Positions 1 through 6,209 of a stretch of DNA of 9,759 bases are shown piece after piece. Origin of the DNA: Pseudomonadota bacterium (GTDB lineage Bacteria; Pseudomonadota; Gammaproteobacteria; Magnimaribacterales; D2472); assembly GCA_010024215.1 (NCBI GenBank), contig RGHK01000025.1, forward strand, positions 1 through 9,759, in the 5' to 3' direction. Made by a program: the position numbers and the translations under genes. The notes under the pieces were generated by a model that was not told the DNA's origin, ran no database searches, and saw nothing but the letters and a program-made list of their open reading frames with translations. Within the stretch, counting starts at the first letter, position 1, and every line of letters begins with the position of its first letter.

Positions 1-1
1 T

Positions 2-289
2 GATTATTGCATTGTAGTTGTGCCTCTAATATATGAAACGAGATCCTCTAGCTATTACGATAGAATTTTAGTTATAGATTGTGATGAAGAAATACAAATA
101 AATAGATCTGCTATAAGGGATAATACAGAAAACAAAGAAATAAAAAAAATTATTAGCAAGCAGGCCTCAAGAGAAGAGCGATTAAGTATTGCTGATGATG
201 TTATCCTTAATAATAGAACCTTAGACTCTCTAAAAGAAGAGGTAATAAAGTTGCATAAAAAATATATAAAGATGTTGAATCATGGCTAG
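2..289 (+). CDS. coaE: Dephospho-CoA kinase CoaE, C-terminal part (5' end outside window)
   Basis: This is the last 95 or so codons of dephospho-CoA kinase, the cytoplasmic enzyme that phosphorylates the ribose 3'-OH of dephospho-CoA with ATP in the last step of coenzyme A synthesis. The frame is open from base 2, so the GTG at 20 is an internal valine and not a start; the family is about 200 residues long and the P-loop half lies off the window. Visible family motifs are VVPLIYET (end of the core strand), YYDRILVIDCDEEIQ, and the highly typical QASREERLSIADDVILNN, followed by a C-terminal helix with LHKKYIKML. The stop codon at 287-289 lies inside the start of yacG, an 8-base overlap that suggests translational coupling. 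In E. coli coaE, zapD and yacG are also consecutive; zapD is absent here. The identification is firm. Confidence 0.93.
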   Translation, partial: DYCIVVVPLIYETRSSSYYDRILVIDCDEEIQINRSAIRDNTENKEIKKIISKQASREERLSIADDVILNNRTLDSLKEEVIKLHKKYIKMLNHG

Positions 290-446
290 TTGTCCTAGGT
301 GCGAAAAACCAGTTAATCTTAAAATTGATAATGATTACAGACCTTTTTGTTCTGAGAAATGCAAGTTAATTGATTTTGGTTCCTGGGCTAATGAAGATAA
401 TAAAATTTCTAGACCCATACAATCCGAAGACTTCTACGAAGACTGA
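282..446 (+). CDS. yacG: DNA gyrase inhibitor YacG, small zinc-ribbon protein
   Basis: A 54-residue protein starting at the ATG at 282 and ending at TGA 444-446. It begins MASCPRCEKPV and carries a four-cysteine zinc site, C4-x2-C7 and C23-x3-C27, with the family signature RPFCSEKCKLIDFGSWA. An acidic tail (EDFYED) follows. E. coli YacG is 65 residues with the same CPxC / RPFCSxRCxLIDLGxW pattern; it binds the GyrB C-terminal region and blocks DNA binding by gyrase. That activity is known from E. coli and is inferred here. The ATG lies 8 bases inside coaE, so the two are almost certainly one transcriptional unit. Its stop is 18 bases from the convergent secA stop. The motif match is strong despite the small size. 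Confidence 0.93.
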   Translation: MASCPRCEKPVNLKIDNDYRPFCSEKCKLIDFGSWANEDNKISRPIQSEDFYED

Positions 447-464
447 TTTTAAGAAGTATAGACC

Positions 465-3185
465 TTAAATCATTCTCCAATCACCGGATTCAATAAGAGG
501 AAGAGCTTTTTTATATTTTATTTCTTTAGTTTCTTCACCATTAGTAATTTGTACAAGATCATTTCTACCTAATTTTGGTTCATCTCTTGTAATAGTTTCT
601 GTTGGTTGAACAATAGTTTTTTCTTGTGATATTGTCCTATCCTCATTAAAGCTTGGAGCCTCTTCCTTTTGATATACCATCTCTTGATTATCTTGGTTTG
701 GCTGAGTATTATTTGCACCTTCTTCTTTGGCGATTTGCAGAGAGAACAAAATTCTAATCGTGCCACTATCAATTTCATTTAACATGGATTCAAACATTGA
801 ATATGCTTCTCTTTTAAACTCATTTTTTGGATTTTTTTGTGCATATGCCCTAAGACCAATACTATTTCTTAAATGATCTATTTCAGCGAGATGCTCTTTC
901 CAGTGAACATCTAGCACTTGAAGCATGACTTGTTTTTCCAGCATCAATCTATTGTCTTCAATCTCAAGATATTTGTATTCATATCTATGCTTTGCAGATT
1001 TAACTATTTCATCTGCTATTGATTCAGGAATCAGCTTTTTATTTTCAAGAACTTTTTGATGAATATTTGTCTCAAGTGAATAGGTTTCAATTAAATGCTC
1101 TTCCAGTTCTTTAGTTTTCCATTGTGATTCTATTGATTCCAAAGGAATATAGTTGTGAGTTATTAATTTAAATTGATCTTCAATTAAGCCATCTATAGTT
1201 TCACTTATATCACTTTCTTCTAATAACTGATTTCTTAATGAATATATCGCCTGTCTTTGATCATTTGATACATCATCATATTCAAGCAAACTTTTTCTTG
1301 CATCAAAGTTTTTGCTTTCAATTCTTTTTTGCGCATTTTCAATTCCCCTAGAAAGCATTTTAGCTTCAATATGGTCATCACCCATGCCAAGCTTTTCAAA
1401 TAGAGCCTTTCTGTTATCGGATATAAATAATCTTAGTAAATCATCTTCTAATGATAAGAAGAATTTGGAATAACCTGGATCACCCTGCCTTCCAGACCTA
1501 CCTCTTAGCTGATTATCAATTCTTCTTGATTCATGCCTTTCTGTTCCAAGTATATGAAGACCGCCTGCAGATAAAACAGCATCATTATTTTTTTTCCACT
1601 CTTCAGGATTTTGCTCTTCTTTTTTCCCACCCAAAACAATATCAGTACCTCTTCCTGCCATATTAGTTGCAATAGTAACCATGCCAGGTTTACCTGCATT
1701 GGCTATAATCTGTGCTTCTTTTTCATGATGTTTAGCATTTAAGATTTGATGTGGGATATTTTTAGCGTTTAAATATTCTGAAACCTCTTCTGATGATTCA
1801 ACAGACACTGTGCCTACTAAAATCGGAGCAGAGTTAGACCTAATAGACTCAATCTCTTTAATTAGTGCATTATATTTAGCAGTTTTTGTTAAAAAAACTA
1901 AGTCATTATGATCATCTCTAATCATAGGAACATTGGTAGGGATAATAATTACACTTAAGCCATATATCTGTTGAAATTCAACAGCTTCAGTATCTGCAGT
2001 TCCTGTCATTCCAGACAAAGTTTTAAATAATCTAAAAAAGTTTTGGAATGTTGTTGAAGCCAAGGTTTGAGACTCCCTTTGTATTGGAACATTTTCTTTA
2101 CATTCAAGAGCCTGATGAACGCCTTCGCTCATTCTTCTTCCTGGCATCGTTCTTCCAGTATGCTCATCAATTAAAAGAACCTCATTATTTCTTACCAAAT
2201 AATGAATATTTTTCTTAAATAAGAAATTTGCTCTTAATGTTGCTTGAACATATTTCATGATTTTGAGATTGGAAATTGAGTAAAGGCCTTCTGAAGCTCC
2301 AATTAAACCAGCATCTTCTAGTAATGTTTCAACAAGAATGTATCCATCATCAGTCAATTCGATATTTCTATTTTTTTCATCAATTAAATAGTGGCCTCGT
2401 TCATCTTCACTTAGAGGCTCTTCTTCAGAGTCCCCTCTTTTTTGCAGTCTCAACTTAGGTATAAATTTTTTAATTTGTTTATACATCTCAGAGCTTTCAG
2501 TTGATGGCCCAGAAATAATTAATGGAGTTCTTGCTTCATCAATTAATATTGAATCAACTTCATCAATTATTGCAAAGTCTAGTGAGCATTGGACGCGTTG
2601 CTCAACAGTATGAGCCATGTTATCTCTAAGATAATCGAAACCAAGTTCATTATTAGTCGCATATATGACGTCACATTTGTAAGAGTCAGTTTTTTCTTGA
2701 AAATCTTGATTTGATACAACTACACCAACACTTAAACCAAGAAATTCATATACAGGTCTCATCCATTCAGCATCTCTTCTTGCTAGATAGTCATTAACAG
2801 TTACAAGAAAGGCCTTATTTCCAATTACTGAGTTTAAGTAGGCTGGAAGTGTTGCAACAAGTGTCTTTCCCTCACCTGTTTTCATTTCTGCTATATTTCC
2901 TTCTGCTAAAGCAATACCCCCTAACATTTGTGAGTCGAAGTGCCTTAAGCCAATTGTTCTTTTTGAGGCTTCTCTTACAGCAGCAAAGGCTAAAGGAAGG
3001 ATGCTATAAATATCTTTATTTTGATCATAAGTAACTCTTAATTCATTTTTTAAGTCTAAAAAATAACTATCGGGTTTGTCTGATAAATCATGTTCAAGAT
3101 TATTGGCGTCATTTACATGACGCATCATTTTTTTAATAACCCTATCGTTACTCGAGCCAAAAATTTTACCGAACGGATTAAACAT
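465..3185 (-). CDS. secA: Protein translocase ATPase SecA with atypical C-terminal tail
   Basis: SecA is the motor that drives unfolded preproteins through the SecYEG channel. The 906-residue protein is full length for the family (E. coli 901). In order: NBD1 with Walker A KTGEGKT (102-108) and the DEAD-like box IIDEVDSILIDEARTPLI (206-223); the preprotein cross-linking region (about 225-370); the SGMTGTA motif (391-397); NBD2 with ATNMAGRGTDIVLGG (506-520) and LGTERHESRRIDNQLRGRSG (546-565); the helical scaffold/wing region; and YAQKNPKNEFKREAYSMFESM (781-801). Residues about 820-870 form a polar low-complexity linker. The end is odd: the usual cysteine-rich zinc motif that binds SecB is absent, and after LGRND (872-876) the chain continues as a lysine/glutamate-rich segment ending SGDWRMI. 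The gene follows lpxC by 36 bases, with no room for secM. The ATG at 3185 has a good Shine-Dalgarno-like AAAGAGA five bases upstream. Confidence 0.97.
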   Translation of the reverse strand: MFNPFGKIFGSSNDRVIKKMMRHVNDANNLEHDLSDKPDSYFLDLKNELRVTYDQNKDIYSILPLAFAAVREASKRTIGLRHFDSQMLGGIALAEGNIAEMKTGEGKTLVATLPAYLNSVIGNKAFLVTVNDYLARRDAEWMRPVYEFLGLSVGVVVSNQDFQEKTDSYKCDVIYATNNELGFDYLRDNMAHTVEQRVQCSLDFAIIDEVDSILIDEARTPLIISGPSTESSEMYKQIKKFIPKLRLQKRGDSEEEPLSEDERGHYLIDEKNRNIELTDDGYILVETLLEDAGLIGASEGLYSISNLKIMKYVQATLRANFLFKKNIHYLVRNNEVLLIDEHTGRTMPGRRMSEGVHQALECKENVPIQRESQTLASTTFQNFFRLFKTLSGMTGTADTEAVEFQQIYGLSVIIIPTNVPMIRDDHNDLVFLTKTAKYNALIKEIESIRSNSAPILVGTVSVESSEEVSEYLNAKNIPHQILNAKHHEKEAQIIANAGKPGMVTIATNMAGRGTDIVLGGKKEEQNPEEWKKNNDAVLSAGGLHILGTERHESRRIDNQLRGRSGRQGDPGYSKFFLSLEDDLLRLFISDNRKALFEKLGMGDDHIEAKMLSRGIENAQKRIESKNFDARKSLLEYDDVSNDQRQAIYSLRNQLLEESDISETIDGLIEDQFKLITHNYIPLESIESQWKTKELEEHLIETYSLETNIHQKVLENKKLIPESIADEIVKSAKHRYEYKYLEIEDNRLMLEKQVMLQVLDVHWKEHLAEIDHLRNSIGLRAYAQKNPKNEFKREAYSMFESMLNEIDSGTIRILFSLQIAKEEGANNTQPNQDNQEMVYQKEEAPSFNEDRTISQEKTIVQPTETITRDEPKLGRNDLVQITNGEETKEIKYKKALPLIESGDWRMI

Positions 3186-3190
3186 ATGTT

Positions 3191-3197
3191 TCTCTTT
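3191..3197 (-). promoter_or_regulatory. Shine-Dalgarno-like site of secA
   Basis: On the minus strand AAAGAGA lies five bases upstream of the secA ATG and fixes that start. It is the clearest ribosome binding site among the minus-strand genes here; rnr, rlmB and lpxC have little or none, which fits translational coupling for them. Confidence 0.5.
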
Positions 3198-3221
3198 GAA
3201 AAAAGCTTATCAACTTTTTAG

Positions 3222-4139
3222 TTATTCTACATCTCCAAAAGGAGGTCTAACATATGAGATGGGGGCATTTTCTGAGTTTTCAAATTCAACAACTTCATAA
3301 GCTTCATTATCTTCAATTATTTTTCTTAATAATTGATTGTTTAGAGCATGTCCAGATTTATAGCCTGAAAATTGACCAATTAGGTTTCCTCCAAGCAGAT
3401 AAAGATCTCCGATTGCATCTAGCATTTTATGCTTAACAATTTCATCATTAAATCTTAGACCTTCTTCATTTAAAATTTCTTCTTCGCCAAAAACAATCGC
3501 ATTGGAAACGCTTGCACCTAAAGCTAAGTTTTTGGATTGCAATAATTCTTTTTCATTCCACGAACCAAATGTTCTAGCTCTGCATACCTCTTTAACAAAT
3601 GATGTTGATGAAAAGTCAATAATTGATTCAGTAGGTAATTTTTTATGAACAGGGTGGTCAAAATCAACTTTAAAGGCAACCTTAAAACCATTAAATGGTT
3701 TAATCGATGCATAAGCATCATCTCTTGTCACTGCAATCTCTTTTTTAACTTTTATAAATTTTTTAAGTGCATTTTGATCTTCCAATCCAGCTGATTGAAT
3801 TAAAAATACAAAAGGGCTCGAACTCCCATCCATAATCGGGACTTCAGGCCCATTAACTTTAATAACACAATTATCAACTCCAAGACCCGCTATCGCAGAT
3901 AATAAGTGTTCAATTGTTGAAATTTTTATATCATCTTTTATTAGTGCAGTAGATAGACTGGTATCACCTACATTCTCAGCGATTGCTGGTATTAAAAAAT
4001 CTTCGCTTATATCTGTTCTTATAAAATTAATACCTGTATTAATTTCAGCTGGCAGGAGTTCCATTGCAATATTTTTACCAGTATGAAGACCAATTCCTAC
4101 TGCCTTAATGGGATTTCTAAGCGTTCTTTGTTTTAACAT
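3222..4139 (-). CDS. lpxC: UDP-3-O-acyl-N-acetylglucosamine deacetylase LpxC
   Basis: LpxC is the cytoplasmic zinc deacetylase that removes the N-acetyl group from UDP-3-O-acyl-GlcNAc, the committed step of lipid A synthesis. The 305 residues match the E. coli length exactly. The start MLKQRTLRNPIKAVGIGLHTG is typical. The catalytic residues can be read directly: E77/H78 in STIEHLLSAIAGLGVDN, and H237 and D241 in HKMLDAIGDLYLLG, so the zinc ligands are H78, H237 and D241. H264 in SGHALNNQLL is the general acid/base histidine. In E. coli these are E78, H79, H238, D242 and H265. PIMDGSSSPF (101-110) is the family substrate-channel motif. The gene starts 17 bases after rlmB with no clear Shine-Dalgarno and is followed by secA. 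In E. coli it sits between ftsZ and secM/secA; here the upstream neighbour is rlmB, so it is detached from the cell-division cluster. Presence of LpxC implies a Gram-negative cell making lipid A. Confidence 0.97.
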   Translation of the reverse strand: MLKQRTLRNPIKAVGIGLHTGKNIAMELLPAEINTGINFIRTDISEDFLIPAIAENVGDTSLSTALIKDDIKISTIEHLLSAIAGLGVDNCVIKVNGPEVPIMDGSSSPFVFLIQSAGLEDQNALKKFIKVKKEIAVTRDDAYASIKPFNGFKVAFKVDFDHPVHKKLPTESIIDFSSTSFVKEVCRARTFGSWNEKELLQSKNLALGASVSNAIVFGEEEILNEEGLRFNDEIVKHKMLDAIGDLYLLGGNLIGQFSGYKSGHALNNQLLRKIIEDNEAYEVVEFENSENAPISYVRPPFGDVE

Positions 4140-4156
4140 AATAAATAAAAGTAATT

Positions 4157-4723
4157 TTAATGACGTTGCCTATTAGCCTCAGAAAGTATTATCCCAGTTG
4201 CGACTGAAACATTAAAGCTTTTAAATAATTTATTATTACTTAGATTAATTTTGTAATCGCATCTCTCAAGCGTTTTTTCTCTTATACCAGATTCTTCAGA
4301 ACCCATGATTATTGCACTAGGCTCTGATAAATCGCACTCATGATAACTTTTTTGTGCATGTTCACTAAGACCATAAATATTGATATTAATACTATTCCTA
4401 ATGCAAGCACCAAGATTTCGTGGATCAATAATATTATCTAGAATTAAAATTAGTGGAGATTCTATATTTGTATTTAAATGATTTTTTAGGTCTTTGAAGT
4501 TTAATTCTATTTCATTTGAAATAATCGCCTCAGGCTCTTGTTTTAATTTGTTATTAAGCTCATATTTAATATCATTTTTTTCCATAATAGATATAAGTTC
4601 TTTTAAACGAGCATCATCTCTATTTGCTGGCAAAAATACTTTTTTTAACTTATGTGGATTGTTATGAATAATACTTTCTATACTATGAAAGCCTATCCTA
4701 GATTCACTATTTTTTTTACTCAT
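4157..4723 (-). CDS. rlmB: RlmB-like 23S rRNA 2'-O-methyltransferase with a large internal deletion
   Basis: RlmB is a SpoU-class SPOUT methyltransferase that uses S-adenosylmethionine to 2'-O-methylate G2251 in the peptidyl-transferase loop of 23S rRNA. This protein is 188 residues, against 243 in E. coli. The N-terminal RNA-binding domain (GFHSIESIIHNNPHKLKKVF), motif 1 ILILDNIIDPRNLGACIRNS (93-111, N103 and R109), motif 2 IIMGSEESGIR (138-148, E143) and motif 3 FNVSVATGIILSEANRQR (170-187) are all recognisable and in frame. Between R109 and NIYGLSEHA about 50 residues are missing relative to E. coli (roughly residues 118-167), including the KVxxGAxExxP segment. The domain linker is also about nine residues shorter. 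It starts one base after the rnr stop (TAGTATG on its strand), so it is probably translationally coupled. Whether it still folds and methylates is doubtful; it could be an early pseudogene, a lineage-specific minimal form or an assembly deletion. Confidence 0.85.
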   Translation of the reverse strand: MSKKNSESRIGFHSIESIIHNNPHKLKKVFLPANRDDARLKELISIMEKNDIKYELNNKLKQEPEAIISNEIELNFKDLKNHLNTNIESPLILILDNIIDPRNLGACIRNSININIYGLSEHAQKSYHECDLSEPSAIIMGSEESGIREKTLERCDYKINLSNNKLFKSFNVSVATGIILSEANRQRH

Positions 4724-4724
4724 A

Positions 4725-6197
4725 CTATATAGCTATTAATGTAATTTTTCTTTCAGTAGGAATTACATTAACAATTTTAATTTGTAAATTTTGACCAAGT
4801 CTATAGATTTTGCCTGTTCTTTTACCTTTAAGAAAATTCGCATCTTTATCATAAAAATATCTGTCATCAGGTAAGTCTGCGACATGAACCAATCCAGAAA
4901 CAAAAAATTTATCAATTTCAACAAATAACCCAAAATCAGTTATTCCTGTAATGACCCCATTAAACTCCTGTCCGATATATTCTTTGAGATGATAACAAAT
5001 CATCTGTTGAACTACTTGCCTTGATGCTTTTTCAGCAGTTCTTTCTAGCTCAGACATATTTGCACACTCTTCTTCAATTTTGTCTTTGTTGATTTCAATT
5101 TTAGTTTTGTTTAATACATTTTTAATTAACCTATGAGTCATTAAATCTGGATATCTTCTAATAGGAGATGTAAAGTGAGAATACCTTTCTAACTGAAGGC
5201 CAAAATGTCCCTTTTCTTTGGTTGAATACTCAGCTCTTTTTAGATTTTGTAAGACAACTGTTTGCAATACTTTACTAAGCTTATTTGTGTGAGAATATTT
5301 CAAGCATTGATTGATTAGCTCTAGGGCTCCATCTTTATAATTATTTGAAAATCCTTTTAATGAAAAAAATGCTTTTATACTTTCAAGCTTAATATCATCT
5401 GGTTTTTCATGAATTCTATATATTCCATATTCGTAATGTTTTTTCATAAAATTAGCTGCACAGATATTTGCAGCCAACATAGATTCTTCAATCATTTGAT
5501 GAGCAAAAAGTCTTTTGGGTATAGTAATAGTCTTAACTTTTCCTTTAGTATCAATTTCTAATAAGGGCTCTTGGCCATCAATTTCTAGTGCTCCTCTTTG
5601 GCTTCTTTTAGCCAACAGATTTTTTGTTAAATGATTCAGCGAATTTAAAGATTCCTTGATATTTTTTGATGCATTAGAGCTTTTATTTTTTATATAGTTT
5701 TCAACTTGTCTATATGTCATTCTTTTATGAGATTTTATTATTGCTTCAAAGAACTTATATGATTGAAGAATTCCATCTAAAGAAAACACCATCTCACAAA
5801 CAAGCACATTTCTAATTTCATCAGGCACAAGCGAGCAAAGATTATTAGAAATTTTTTCTGGAAGCATTGGTATAACTGTTGATGGAAAATAAATTGAAGT
5901 ACCTCTAATGTTTGCCTCTTTATCAATCGCAGTTCCTTTTAACACCAGCTCTGCAACATCTGCAATGGCCACACTAAGGACATATTTAGAGTTATGTAAA
6001 CTGCAAAAAACGGCATCGTCATAATCTTTTGCATCTTCACCATCAATCGTCACAAAGGGAGCTTTTGTGAGGTCAACTCTTTCTTTTTGTTTATCTATTT
6101 TGAGTTTAGCCAGCTCTTCATCAATAAGAGGGTTCCATGCTGATGATATAAAATTTTCTTCAATTATTTGAGAAATAGTGCTTTTTAGTTCATTCAT
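4725..6197 (-). CDS. rnr: RNase R-family 3'-5' exoribonuclease lacking the N-terminal cold-shock domains
   Basis: This RNase II/R-family enzyme degrades RNA processively from the 3' end to 5' nucleotides using magnesium. The catalytic RNB domain is intact: VTIDGEDAKDYDDAV holds the four metal-binding aspartates (D55, D61, D63, D64 counted from the TTG at 6206), followed by RGTSIYFPSTVIPMLPE, HQMIEESMLAANICAANF and the family signature HFTSPIRRYPDLMTHR (344-359). An S1 RNA-binding domain fills about 412-490 and the protein stops there without the lysine-rich tail of E. coli RNase R. At 490 residues it is far shorter than E. coli RNase R (813), because the helix-turn-helix and both cold-shock domains are missing; only the short linker before RNB remains. 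I chose the ATG at 6197; an in-frame TTG at 6206 would add three residues. The preceding receptor stops at 6210, leaving no room for a longer protein. It is paired with rlmB as in E. coli. Confidence 0.9.
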   Translation of the reverse strand: MNELKSTISQIIEENFISSAWNPLIDEELAKLKIDKQKERVDLTKAPFVTIDGEDAKDYDDAVFCSLHNSKYVLSVAIADVAELVLKGTAIDKEANIRGTSIYFPSTVIPMLPEKISNNLCSLVPDEIRNVLVCEMVFSLDGILQSYKFFEAIIKSHKRMTYRQVENYIKNKSSNASKNIKESLNSLNHLTKNLLAKRSQRGALEIDGQEPLLEIDTKGKVKTITIPKRLFAHQMIEESMLAANICAANFMKKHYEYGIYRIHEKPDDIKLESIKAFFSLKGFSNNYKDGALELINQCLKYSHTNKLSKVLQTVVLQNLKRAEYSTKEKGHFGLQLERYSHFTSPIRRYPDLMTHRLIKNVLNKTKIEINKDKIEEECANMSELERTAEKASRQVVQQMICYHLKEYIGQEFNGVITGITDFGLFVEIDKFFVSGLVHVADLPDDRYFYDKDANFLKGKRTGKIYRLGQNLQIKIVNVIPTERKITLIAI

Positions 6198-6209
6198 TAA
6201 CGACAATGA

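Noticed and set aside
445..471. Imperfect dyad GATTTTAAG / CTTAAATC between the convergent yacG and secA stops, a possible two-way terminator
   Set aside because: Only about eight A/T-rich pairs with a bulge, overlapping both stop codons and without a T-run; too weak to call in such AT-rich DNA.
1451..1666. Open frame on the + strand opposite secA
   Set aside because: Antisense to the conserved NBD2 part of secA, with a low-complexity Phe/Leu-rich translation typical of a shadow frame.
3200..3219. AAAAAG / CTTTTT dyad in the lpxC-secA gap that could act as an attenuator
   Set aside because: Six pairs, five of them A-T, with an 8-base loop; expected by chance and no sign of a leader peptide or secM-like arrest sequence.
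4157..4723. Frameshift in rlmB explaining its short length
   Set aside because: All flanking motifs are in one frame, and the protein ends normally; the missing part is an in-frame loss rather than hidden in another frame.
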